This document shows positions 7,921 through 16,600 of a stretch of DNA of 64,000 nucleotides, piece by piece. Each line of letters opens with the position of its first letter. The first letter of the stretch is position 1. The notes under the pieces are model-generated. The model had not been told where the DNA came from. It did no database searches and was given only the letters and a program-made list of their open reading frames with translations. The position numbers and the translations under genes were made by a program. Origin of the DNA: Streptomonospora wellingtoniae (GTDB lineage: Bacteria; Actinomycetota; Actinomycetes; Streptosporangiales; Streptosporangiaceae); the NCBI RefSeq assembly GCF_031845375.1, contig NZ_JAVREK010000017.1:1-64000 (forward strand). The letters run 5' to 3'.

Positions 7921-8762
7921 TGGGCCGCACCGTCGCCCTCTTCTCGCTGGGCGGGGCGCCCGGCGTCAGCGTCACGGCGCTGGCGCTGGCCGCGGTCTGG
8001 CCCGACCCGGCCGGAGCGGTACTGGTCGAGGCCGACGCCTCCGGCGGCGACGTCGCCGCCTGGCACCGGCTCCAGCCGTCGCCCGGCGTCACCGACCTCG
8101 CAGCCGCGACCCGCCACCGCGGTGCCGGCCCGCAGGCGGACCCCGCGGCCTACAGCCAGACCCTGCCCGGCGGCCTGTCCGTCTGCCCCGGACCCGCCTC
8201 CGCCGATCCCGCGGGCGGCGCCGTGCAACTGCTGGCCACCAACAACCCGGCACTCACGGCGGCGCCCGCCGACCCCCCGGCCGCCGATGCCGCCGGGCAG
8301 CGGCCCGCCGTGCTCGCGGACCTGGGACGCCTCGCTCCCCGTACCCCGACCGCCCACATCGCCGCTCACGCCGGGGAGGCGCTGCTGATCGTCGCCGACG
8401 ACACCGCCCAGTTGCGCCGGGTCCAGCAGTCGGCGGCCCCCCTCGCCGAGTCCGTCGAGCGGCTGCGCGTGGTCGTCGCAGGCGGCTCCGGCTCCACCGA
8501 CGAGTTCGGCTCGGCCCTGGGCCTGCCCGTATGGAGCGGCCGCATCCCGCTCGACCGGCAAAGCGCCGCGTTCCTGCGCGGAGAGGCCCACCTCCGGCGC
8601 CCTGCCCGCCGTCCCCTGTTCAAGGCCGCGCTCGCCCTGGCGCGCACCGTCGCCGCGCCGGACGCGGCGGCGCCGCAGCCTCCGCCCCCGCAGCCGCGCG
8701 CACAGCGCTACGCCGCGGCGGAGCCGCCGAGCGGCGCCCGCGGACCGGACACGCAACCGTGA
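7920..8762 (+). CDS. CpaE/TadZ-like MinD-family protein with degenerate P-loop
   Basis: The 280-aa cytoplasmic protein has the fold pattern of ParA/MinD ATPases. The N-terminal strand and loop are VALFSLGGAPGVSVTALALA, followed by a VEADASGGD strand (switch-like), a PAVLADLGR strand and LLIVADDTAQLRR. TadZ/CpaE proteins place the Tad secretion machine at the cell pole. The normal deviant Walker A (KGGxGKT/S) is replaced by GGAPGVS with no signature lysines, so nucleotide binding may be lost or atypical. The tail from about residue 245 is Pro/Ala-rich. It overlaps the SAF-protein stop by one base and precedes the CpaF ATPase. Confidence 0.75.
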   Translation: MGRTVALFSLGGAPGVSVTALALAAVWPDPAGAVLVEADASGGDVAAWHRLQPSPGVTDLAAATRHRGAGPQADPAAYSQTLPGGLSVCPGPASADPAGGAVQLLATNNPALTAAPADPPAADAAGQRPAVLADLGRLAPRTPTAHIAAHAGEALLIVADDTAQLRRVQQSAAPLAESVERLRVVVAGGSGSTDEFGSALGLPVWSGRIPLDRQSAAFLRGEAHLRRPARRPLFKAALALARTVAAPDAAAPQPPPPQPRAQRYAAAEPPSGARGPDTQP

Positions 8763-8778
8763 GCCACCGGAGGGCCAA

Positions 8779-10143
8779 TTGAGCGAGACCGACCTCACCG
8801 GGCTCGGCGGACGCTTCGACCGCTTCGCCGACCCCGAACGCGCCGAGCGCGAAGCCGCGTGGACCGCATGGGTGGCCGCCGAGGCCGGGCGCCGCCTGAG
8901 CGACCTGCTGAGCGGCGAGGAGACCGACACCAAGGACTACCGCCACCACGCCGAACGCGTCATCGCCCAGGTCCTGGACGAGGCCGCGCGCGCCGCCCTG
9001 TCCCAAGGCCGAGCCGTGCTGGACCAGGACGCCGAAGAGGTGATCGCCTCCCGCGCCCTGGCCCAGGTGTGCGGGCTCGGGCCGCTCCAGCCCCTGCTGG
9101 ACGACCCCGGGATCGAGAACATCAACTGCAACGGCACCCAGGTGTGGGTGCGCTACGGCGACGGCAGCCGCGAGCGCCGCCCTCCGATGTTCGAGACCTC
9201 CGAGGAGCTGGTCGCGCTCGTGCGGCGCATCGCCGCCGAGTCGGTCACCGGCGAGCGCCGCTTCGACCCCGGAGCGCCCATCCTGGACATGCCGCTGCCC
9301 GGCGGCGAGCGGATGAACGCCATCATGGACGTCGCCCGCGCGCCCGCTGTATCCATCCGCCGCCACCGCCACACCAGCACCACGCTCAGCAGACTCCGCG
9401 ACCTGGGCACCCTGGACGCCCTGTCGGAGCGGCTGCTGCGCGCCGCCGTCCGCTCCCGCCGCAACATGGTGGTCACCGGCGGGACCGGCGCCGGGAAGAC
9501 GACCCTCGTCCGCGCGCTCGCCGCCGAGATCCCGCCGACCGAGCGCCTGGTCACCATCGAAGACGTTTTCGAGCTGGGCCTGGACCGCGACGTGGAGGCC
9601 CACCCCGACTGCGTTGCCCTGCAGGCCCGCCCGGCCAACGTCGAGGGCGCGGGCGAGATCACCATCGCGGACCTGGTGCGCGCCGCTCTGCGCATGTCGC
9701 CCGACCGCGTCATCGTCGGCGAGACCCGCGGCCACGAGACGGTTCCGCTGCTCAACGCGATGAGCCAGGGCAACGACGGCAGCCTCACCACCCTGCACGC
9801 CGCCGACTCCGCGGGCGCCTTCACCAAGCTCGGCGCCTACGCCGCCCAGTCGGCCGAGCGGCTGCCGCTGGACGCCACGGCGTCTCTGGTGGCAGCCGCG
9901 GTGCACCTCGTCGTGCACGTGTCGGCGCGGCCCACCGGAGGCCGCGTCGTCACCAGCATCCGCGAGGTCGTGGGCGCCGAGGGGCAGAACGTCGTCTCCA
10001 ACGAGATATTCCGCCGGGACCGCGGCGGCGGATCGCTGCCCGCGGCACCGCCGAGCCCGGTCACCGTCGACGCGCTCTCCGAAGCCGGTTTCGACGTCGC
10101 CCAGCTCAGCGGTGGCATGGGCGTGGGCGGGTGGCCCGCATGA
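8779..10143 (+). CDS. tadA: Tad/CpaF family secretion ATPase
   Basis: The 454-aa hexameric motor ATPase powers Flp pilus assembly. The N-terminal domain (about 20-200) includes the family segment GLGPLQPLLDDPGIENINCNG. Walker A GGTGAGKTT lies at about 234-242. The Asp-box strand TIEDVFELGL and Walker B-type RVIVGETRG are followed by the His-box TTLHAADSAGAF. Length and motifs are typical of CpaF. The start is TTG at 8779, with CCGGAGGG upstream giving MSETDLTGLGG. The end overlaps the tadB start (ATGA). It works with the two downstream membrane proteins TadB and TadC. Confidence 0.93.
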   Translation: MSETDLTGLGGRFDRFADPERAEREAAWTAWVAAEAGRRLSDLLSGEETDTKDYRHHAERVIAQVLDEAARAALSQGRAVLDQDAEEVIASRALAQVCGLGPLQPLLDDPGIENINCNGTQVWVRYGDGSRERRPPMFETSEELVALVRRIAAESVTGERRFDPGAPILDMPLPGGERMNAIMDVARAPAVSIRRHRHTSTTLSRLRDLGTLDALSERLLRAAVRSRRNMVVTGGTGAGKTTLVRALAAEIPPTERLVTIEDVFELGLDRDVEAHPDCVALQARPANVEGAGEITIADLVRAALRMSPDRVIVGETRGHETVPLLNAMSQGNDGSLTTLHAADSAGAFTKLGAYAAQSAERLPLDATASLVAAAVHLVVHVSARPTGGRVVTSIREVVGAEGQNVVSNEIFRRDRGGGSLPAAPPSPVTVDALSEAGFDVAQLSGGMGVGGWPA

Positions 10144-11036
10144 GCGGGGAGGCGACCGGGGCCGCCGTCGCGGCGGTCTGCGGAGCGCTGGCCGGGGCGG
10201 GACTGTGGCTCACGCTCCTCGCGCTCGCGTCCGCCCCGCCTTCGACACGGCGCAACCGGCTGTCGCCGCGCACCCTGCTGCTGGGCAGGCGGCGGCCGCT
10301 GCGCCTGGTCCTCGCCGTGGCGGCCGGGCTGCTGGTGTGGACCGTGACCGGATGGCCGGTCGCCGGTGTGCTGGCCGGGCTGGGCGCCTGGTGGCTGCCC
10401 GGTGTTCTGGGGCCCGACCGCGATTACGACACGCATGTCGCCGGCGTGGAGGCGGTGGCGGCCTGGGCGGAGATGCTGCGCGACCTGATGGCGGGTGCGT
10501 CCGGACTGCACCAGGCGATCGCCTCGACCGTGCCCATCGCGCCCGAGAGCATCCGTGAGGAGGTCGCCCGGCTCGCCGAGGCCCTGCGCCAGGGGCGGCC
10601 GCCGCAGCAGGCGCTGACCGACTTCGCCGACGAGGTCGACAACCCCATCGCCGACCTGGTCGCCGCGGCACTGACCACCGCCGCCTCCCGCCACGCCACC
10701 GACCTGGGTGTTCTTCTCGGCACCCTGGCCGAGGCGGCCCGCGAACAGGCGGCGATGCTCGTTCGCGTCGCGGCCGGCCGCTCCCGGGTACGCACCTCCA
10801 CGCGCATCATCATCGCCGTCACCCTCGGCACGGCCGCGGCCCTGCTGCTGTTCAGCCCCGACTACCTGGAGCCGTTCGACACGCTGCTGGGCCAGCTCGT
10901 GCTCGCCGCGATCGGCGGCGTCTGGGCGGCGGCCCTGACGTGGATGGTGCGGCTGTCCCGGCCGCGCCAGGGACCGCGCGTGCTCGCGCCGCAGGATCCC
11001 GCCGCCATCGGCGAAACCGCGGAGGTGTCGGCATGA
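10140..11036 (+). CDS. tadB: TadB-like type II secretion F-domain membrane protein
   Basis: The 298-aa inner-membrane platform protein of the Tad system is a GspF relative. It has an N-terminal span (about 8-28), paired spans at about 52-85, a cytoplasmic four-helix F domain containing WAEMLRDLMAGASGLHQAIAST, and C-terminal spans from about 228. The ATG overlaps the CpaF stop, and the 3' end overlaps the tadC start in the same ATGA manner. Within a larger open frame this start is chosen because of that coupling and the protein's natural N-terminus. Confidence 0.88.
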   Translation: MSGEATGAAVAAVCGALAGAGLWLTLLALASAPPSTRRNRLSPRTLLLGRRRPLRLVLAVAAGLLVWTVTGWPVAGVLAGLGAWWLPGVLGPDRDYDTHVAGVEAVAAWAEMLRDLMAGASGLHQAIASTVPIAPESIREEVARLAEALRQGRPPQQALTDFADEVDNPIADLVAAALTTAASRHATDLGVLLGTLAEAAREQAAMLVRVAAGRSRVRTSTRIIIAVTLGTAAALLLFSPDYLEPFDTLLGQLVLAAIGGVWAAALTWMVRLSRPRQGPRVLAPQDPAAIGETAEVSA

Positions 11037-11935
11037 ACGGCCCTGCCCTGCTGCTGGCCGCCGTCGCCGGCTGCGCGATCGGGCTGGGACTATGGCTGCT
11101 GCTGGCCGTCCGCTTCTCCCGGCCCTCACTCGGCGAGCGGCTGGCCGACCCGCCGCCGCCCCGCGCCGTGCACCCGGCGCGCACCGCCCAGCAGGGAGCG
11201 GTCGCCCGCCTCGGCGCCGTCAGCGCCCCGCTGATGGCGGCCATGGGCCTGCCCGGTGCCCGCGCCCGCCGCGACCTCGCGATCTGCGAACGCGACCCGG
11301 CCGCCTACCTCGCCGAAAAGGCCACCGGTCTCGTGCTCGGCGTCGGCCTGCCGCCGCTGCTGGCGGTGCCGCTGGCAGCAGCGGGTGTCGACGTCGGCTC
11401 GCTGTGGGCAACGGCGGCCTGGGCCGTGTTCGCCGGAATCGCCTGGCTGGCGCCCGACCTGTCCCTGCGCGACGAGGCCCGCAAACGCCGCGAGCAGATG
11501 CGCCACGCCTTGGCCGCGTTCGCCGACCTGGTCGTGGTCGCACTGGCCGGCGGGGCCGGGGTCAACGGGGCGCTCTCCGACGCGGCCTCCGCCGGCGGCG
11601 GCTGGGCCATCGGCCGCATCCGCGACTCGCTGCGGATCGCCGCGCTGCGACGCCGGCCCGCCTGGTCGGCCCTGCGCGACCTCGCCGAGCACTACGACAC
11701 GACGGAGTTCGCTGAGCTGGCCGCGAGCCTCCAGCTGGCCGGAGCCGACGGCGCCCGGGTGCGCGGCTCCCTCGCCGCCAAGGCCAAGACCCTGCGCACT
11801 CAGTTCCTGTCCGAACTCGACGCCGAGGCCCAATCCGCGACGGAGCGGATGAGCCTGCCCGTCGTCCTGCTGTTCGCCGGGTTCCTCGGCCTGCTCGGCT
11901 ACCCGGCGCTCACCCACATCCTGACCAGTCTGTGA
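11033..11935 (+). CDS. tadC: TadC-like type II secretion F-domain membrane protein
   Basis: The 300-aa second platform protein has an N-terminal span (about 3-23) and a middle pair of spans near 98-142. A cytoplasmic helical F domain contains ADLVVVALAGGAGVNGALSDAA, and a C-terminal span ends LLGYPALTHILTSL. TadB and TadC together form the membrane base for the CpaF motor. It is translationally coupled to tadB. The following 196 bases up to the pilin gene contain only a weak 48-codon frame. Confidence 0.88.
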   Translation: MNGPALLLAAVAGCAIGLGLWLLLAVRFSRPSLGERLADPPPPRAVHPARTAQQGAVARLGAVSAPLMAAMGLPGARARRDLAICERDPAAYLAEKATGLVLGVGLPPLLAVPLAAAGVDVGSLWATAAWAVFAGIAWLAPDLSLRDEARKRREQMRHALAAFADLVVVALAGGAGVNGALSDAASAGGGWAIGRIRDSLRIAALRRRPAWSALRDLAEHYDTTEFAELAASLQLAGADGARVRGSLAAKAKTLRTQFLSELDAEAQSATERMSLPVVLLFAGFLGLLGYPALTHILTSL

Positions 11936-12131
11936 ACTGCAGCACCGAACCCAGGCGGAACCGGCGAACCGGAGACGGGGGAGCACCGATGAAACCGGCC
12001 GGAGGGAACAGGCCCCGCACCGGCGGCCGCCCCCGCTCGGGGCGGCGCGCACCCCCGCCGACCACCGGCCCGTCGCCGCCCCGGAGCGACCCCCGATGTC
12101 CGCGACACCGCAACCGCACTGAGGAGTGCCG

Positions 12132-12305
12132 ATGAACTACCTGCGCCGACTGCTTGACCCGCGCCGCCTTCGCGGTCGCGGCGACGGCGGCTACTCCACC
12201 GAGACCGTGCTGGTGATCGCGGTACTGGCGCTCATGGCCGTCACCGCCGTCGGCGCGATCTCGGCGCAGGTCATCGAGAAGGCCGAATCCTTCTCCCTGG
12301 ACTGA
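12132..12305 (+). CDS. Flp-type pilin-like small protein (57 aa)
   Basis: This small protein has a basic N-terminus (RRLLDPRRLRGRG) and then a class III (type IV pilin-like) leader junction GDGG-YSTE. A hydrophobic helix, TVLVIAVLALMAVTAVGAISA, and a short polar tail follow. Cleavage after G19 would place Glu24 at mature position 5, as prepilin peptidases require. It is likely the major subunit of the Tad pilus. ATG 12132 is preceded by GAGGAGTG. A prepilin peptidase (TadV/CpaA) is not present in this window, so it must be encoded elsewhere. The gene is short but its position just after tadC is canonical. Confidence 0.85.
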   Translation: MNYLRRLLDPRRLRGRGDGGYSTETVLVIAVLALMAVTAVGAISAQVIEKAESFSLD

Positions 12306-12308
12306 ACC

Positions 12309-12743
12309 GTGTGCCTGCTCAACGGGCGCCGCGGCGCCGCCGACGACCGCGGCAGCGTCGAACTGGCCATCGCCACGCCCCTGATGATGCTGCTGGTCCT
12401 GCTCGTGCTGCAGGCGGCGGTGTGGGCGCACGGAGACCACGTGGCGGGCAGCGTCGCCCGCCGCGCGGTCGAGGCCGCCCGCGCCGTGCAGGGCGACGGC
12501 GCCCAGGCCGAAGCCGAGGCCGCAGCGGACAGCCTCGGCGGCAGCCTGCTCTCCCACCGCAGCATCGCGATCGAACGCGGACCGGAGAACGTGCGGGTGG
12601 TCGTCGAGGCGGAGGTCCCGTCCCTGATCCCGGGCATCAGCTGGCCGGTGCGCCACGAGCTGACCGCGCCCACCGAGCGCTTCGTCGAGCCCGAGGGCGG
12701 CGGAGCCCCGGGGGCGGCGGACACCGGGGGAGGGCCGCTGTGA
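12309..12743 (+). CDS. tadE: TadE-like pseudopilin
   Basis: The 144-aa protein has a short N-terminus ending DDRGSVELAIATPLMMLLVLLVLQ, the TadE-family junction and membrane helix (about 15-38). An extracytoplasmic domain rich in Ala and Glu follows. TadE-like proteins are minor pilins processed by the prepilin peptidase. The start is GTG 12309, only three bases after the Flp-like stop. Its stop overlaps the next GTG start. The C-terminal Gly-rich tail is probably disordered. Confidence 0.8.
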   Translation: MCLLNGRRGAADDRGSVELAIATPLMMLLVLLVLQAAVWAHGDHVAGSVARRAVEAARAVQGDGAQAEAEAAADSLGGSLLSHRSIAIERGPENVRVVVEAEVPSLIPGISWPVRHELTAPTERFVEPEGGGAPGAADTGGGPL

Positions 12744-13156
12744 GCCCGCGCGACGCGCAGCGCGGCTCGATGGCCGTGGAGCTGACCATCCTCACCCCGA
12801 TGCTCATCCTGTTCGCCATGCTGATGATCCTGGCCGGGCGCGTCACCCGGGCCGAGGCCACCGCCGACGAGGTCGCCCACGCCGCGGCGCGGGCCGCCTC
12901 GATGCAGCGCTCGACCGCCCGAGCCGAGGCCGCGGCCGCCGAGACCGCAGCGGCCGCGCTGGACAGCCACGGGCTCGCCTGCTCCGAGTACACGCTCACG
13001 CTGGACCACGGCGGGCTGGCTCCCGGCGGCGCCGTCACCGCCGTCCTGGACTGCCATATCGGCCTGGGCGACCTGAGCGGGCTGGCGCTGCCCGGCACCC
13101 ACACGGTCGAGGGCGAGGCCACGGTGGTCGTCGACACCTTCCGGGGGCAGCCGTGA
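12740..13156 (+). CDS. Second TadE/TadF-like pseudopilin
   Basis: The 138-aa product begins VSPRDAQRGSMAVELTILTPMLILFAML. Cleavage after G9 would put Glu14 at mature position +5, the pilin signature. A membrane helix (about 11-35) follows, then an Ala-rich helix and a strand-rich domain with two cysteines (LACSEYTL, VLDCHIGL) that could form a disulphide. GTG 12740 overlaps the tadE stop, and its own stop overlaps the next start. I call it TadF-like by order in the operon; sequence alone does not separate TadE from TadF. Confidence 0.75.
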   Translation: MSPRDAQRGSMAVELTILTPMLILFAMLMILAGRVTRAEATADEVAHAAARAASMQRSTARAEAAAAETAAAALDSHGLACSEYTLTLDHGGLAPGGAVTAVLDCHIGLGDLSGLALPGTHTVEGEATVVVDTFRGQP

Positions 13157-13611
13157 GCGCCGCAGCGGCCGCGCGCCGCACCGCCGGACCCGCGCGCGGG
13201 CCCGGCAGGCGGGCCGCGCGCTCCGAGGGCGGCCAAGCGACCGCGTTCGTCGTCGTCATGACCGCGGCCTTCCTGCTGTGCCTGGGGTTGGTCTTCGACG
13301 GCGGGGGCGTGCTCCGCGCCCACACCCGGGCCGACCTGCTCGCCCAGGAGGCCGCCCGCGCCGGAGTCCAGCACATCGACTGGGAGGCCTACCGCGCCGG
13401 ATCCCGGCAGGTGGACCTGGACCCGATCGCCGCGGGCGCGGCCGCCCGGGCGTTCCTCACCGACTCCGGCACCACCGGAACCGTCTCCGTCGAAGGGGAC
13501 ACTGTGACCGTCACCTGCTCGATCGGATACGACTTCGCGCTCCTGCCGATCGGCTCCACGACCGTGGAGGCGACCGCGACCGCACGCCCCTACAACCGAC
13601 CCGTCGCGTAG
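13153..13611 (+). CDS. TadG-like/Rv3660c-type pilus-associated membrane protein
   Basis: The 152-aa protein has a basic, Ala/Arg-rich N-terminus. A span at about 27-49 carries the TadG-like start EGGQATAFVVVMTAAFLLCLGLVFDGG. A small extracytoplasmic domain holds the helix LLAQEAARAGVQHID and the ending TVTVTCSIGYDFALLPIGSTTVEATATARP. This is the N-terminal module of TadG without the long von Willebrand part. It is coupled by overlap to the preceding pseudopilin. A role as minor pilus or anchoring protein is inferred from family and operon order. Confidence 0.75.
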   Translation: MSAAAAARRTAGPARGPGRRAARSEGGQATAFVVVMTAAFLLCLGLVFDGGGVLRAHTRADLLAQEAARAGVQHIDWEAYRAGSRQVDLDPIAAGAAARAFLTDSGTTGTVSVEGDTVTVTCSIGYDFALLPIGSTTVEATATARPYNRPVA

Positions 13612-13628
13612 CGAACCGTGGAGGCGAC

Positions 13629-16600
13629 ATGAGCACCTTCCGCCGATTGAGCGCGCTGCTGCTCGCCTCGGCCGTCCTGATCGGGATCCCCTACGTGCTG
13701 CTGTGGCAGCTTCCCTGGCCGCAACCGGACCTGAGCTGGGAGAGCGTTGTCGTCCACCTGCGCAGCTTCGCGCTGCCGCCGGGGGTGCCCACGGCGCTGC
13801 TCATCGTTGTGCTGTGGGCGGTGTGGGGGCTGTACGGAGCGGCGCTCGGCGCCGAGGCGCTCGCGCGGGCGCGCGGCGGCGGGCTGCGGTTCCGCCCGCT
13901 GGGCCCGATTCAGGTGGTGGCAGCCACCGCGCTGGGCGCGACCGTCGCGGCTCCCGCGAGCGCCTTGGCCGACACGGTGCAGGTACAGGACGTCGAACCG
14001 GGCACGCAGACCGACGACGAGAGCCCGCCGGACACCAGGGGCCGGGAGGACACGCCCGACGGTGCGCCGCAGACCCCCGCCGCCGACTCCGAATGGACCG
14101 CCGAGCGGTCCCGCACGGTGGCCGGTTTCGCCTTCGAGTCGGCCGCGCTGAGCGACCCGATGCGCCAAGACCTCGACGGCGTGGCCGACATGGTCCGCGA
14201 TTTCGGCCGCACCGGCGCCCCGGTGCGCATCAGCGGCCACACCGACCCGTCCGGCCCGGACGCGGTCAACCGGGAACTCTCCCGAGAGCGGGCGGAGAGC
14301 GCGGCCGACTACCTGCGCCAGCGGCTCGGCGACGACGCGCCCGAGATCGAGACGGAGGGCGCCGGATCCCGGCAGCAGCGCGACGGGGACGCCCAAGCGC
14401 AGCGCCGGATCGAGATCGCCTATGAGGTCGCCGCCGTCGGCGGGAACGGCGGCGCCGACGCCGCCGGTACCCAGGCCCCGCAGGACGGCGCCGAGGGTGC
14501 GGGCGATTCGGTCGGCCGGAACCAGGACGCTCCGGCGGGCGGCGACCACGGTGCGGGCGGCGGCGGAGAGCCGGGCGCGGACGCGCAGGCGGCGGGAGGC
14601 GGCGACACGGCCGACGCCGCCAGCGCGGCGGGCGCCCCCGCCGGAGCGGCCGCCGCGAACGGGCAGGACACAGGCGAGCAGGCGGGTGGCGAGGCCGCCG
14701 GCGACGGCACCGCGCCGGCGCAGAGCACGCCGGTGGTGATGGTGGAGGTTCCCGACGCGGCCACCGCCGGAGCGCTGGCCGTCGCGGGCATCGTGGGCGG
14801 CTACGCGGCGGGGCGCCGGGGGTCCGGCGTGCCCCGGCTTCGGCTGACGCTGCCGAAACTGCGCCGGAGTCCGGGCGACAGCGAGCGCCGCGCCCTGCCG
14901 CCGATCCCTCCCCGGCCCGAACCGGCTCCCGACATCGACGAGCGGGTTACGGTCGAACTGGACCACGTCCCGGGGATCGGCCTGACCGGACCGGGCGCGC
15001 GGGCGGCCGCGCGGCGGCTGGTCGTCAACGCGCTGGGCGACCCGGCGGAGCGGCCCGCCCGCGTCATCATGACCTCGACCTACGCGGTCCAGCTGCTCGG
15101 TCCCGAAGCCTACGGAGTACTGCAGGCCCACCCCTGCGCGCCGGTGCGGCTCACCGACTCCATGGAGGAGGCCCTGACCGAGCTGCAGCGCGAACTGCAC
15201 GATCGCGCCGCCGACCCGGGCACCCCCTCCGAGGGGCAGCCGCTCGTGCTGCTGACCGACAACGACGCGCGCCATGAGACGGCGCTTTCCGGCCTGCTCC
15301 TGCACGGCCGTCGGAGCGGGATCACGGCTGTGCTGACGGGTCGCTGGCCCCTGGGCGGAAGCTGCCACGTCTCGGCCGACGGGCTGATCACCGAGACCAG
15401 CCCGCCGCTCAGCACCCTCCACCACGCCTCGTGGCCGGGGTCGCAGCAGAGCGAGGTGGCGGCCGCCGTTCGCGCCTACCGGCACGCTCAGCCCGCGCAG
15501 CGCGCGACCGCGAGTACCCCGCCCGCCCCCCGCGCGCTCGACGCGCCGTTCGCCGAGGCGACCGAGGCGGCGGCCGATGAAGCGGCTGCGGCGAGCGCCG
15601 CGCCGTCGGCGCTGCAGGAGCCCGAGCGGCTCGAAGCCGACCGGCAGGCGGCGCAGCAGGACGCGGCGCAAAAGGACGCGGCGGCAGAGCGCGACTCGCA
15701 GGCGGAGGAACCCGCGGCTCCCGCCAAGCCGGCGAAAGCGGGGAAGGCGCGCGCAGCGGGTGCCCGCGCGGCCGCGGACGGGCACCGTGAGCGGCAGCGG
15801 CGCACGGAGCGGGTGACCGATCTGAGCGGGTTCACCGCAGCGCTGGCGCCGGGGGGCCGACCGGGCGGAACGGCCGGGGCCGGGGACGGCACCGAGGCGG
15901 TGGCCGGTGCGGGTGCCGAGCACGCGGGAAGCGGAGCCGCGGCGGAGTCCGGCGGTGGAGTGTCCGGCACCGCCGCCCCGGCGGAGGGAGCCGACGCGGG
16001 CGTCGTCGGCGCCGGGTCGAAGAACGCCGGTGCCGCGGCCGCAGCGGGCGCGGACGAGGCGCCCGACACGGCGAAGGCGTCCTCAGGCATCCCGGCGGAC
16101 ACCGCGGGAGTCGCGGACACGGCGGCGCCCCGAGTGGCCGACGCGTCCGGGCAGCCGGCCGAGGCCGCTGCGCGGTCGTCCGCCTCGGGCGCGGCCGAGG
16201 ACGCGGCCGACCGCGGCGCGGACGTGCAACGGACTCCCGCGGGCCCGGTGTCCCGACTGCCGCGCAAGGGCGCGGCGCCGTCGGGCGATGCCGCGCGCGG
16301 GGCGGAGCCCGCCGCTCCCGAGGAGGCCGCGGACGAATCGTCTGCCGTGGTCGATGGGGCGGGCAGCGCGGAACGGCCGTCGCACGGGAACGGCGCCGGA
16401 CCCGGGCCCGACCGGGCCGGGCCGGGGGCGGCGGTGCCGGTCGGGCCGGTGTCCCGGCTGCCGCGAAGGGACGCGCCCGCGCCCCCGGCCGCCGGTGCCG
16501 CCGCCGCCGCGGACGACGCGGCCGAGGCGGGGTCCGCCGCGGGCGGTGGCGACGACCGGCCGCAGGAGCCGGAAGAGTCGGCCCAGCCCCTTCGCCCCGC

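Noticed and set aside
11989..12135. 48-aa frame between tadC and the Flp-like gene with GGGGGAG upstream and an ATGA junction
   Set aside because: The product is Pro/Arg-rich without a pilin or membrane pattern and looks like chance, although the junction with the pilin start is suggestive.
13590..15923. A 777-codon minus-strand frame opposite the OmpA-domain gene
   Set aside because: It has an Arg/Gly/Val-rich shadow composition, and the plus-strand gene has a recognisable domain and operon context.
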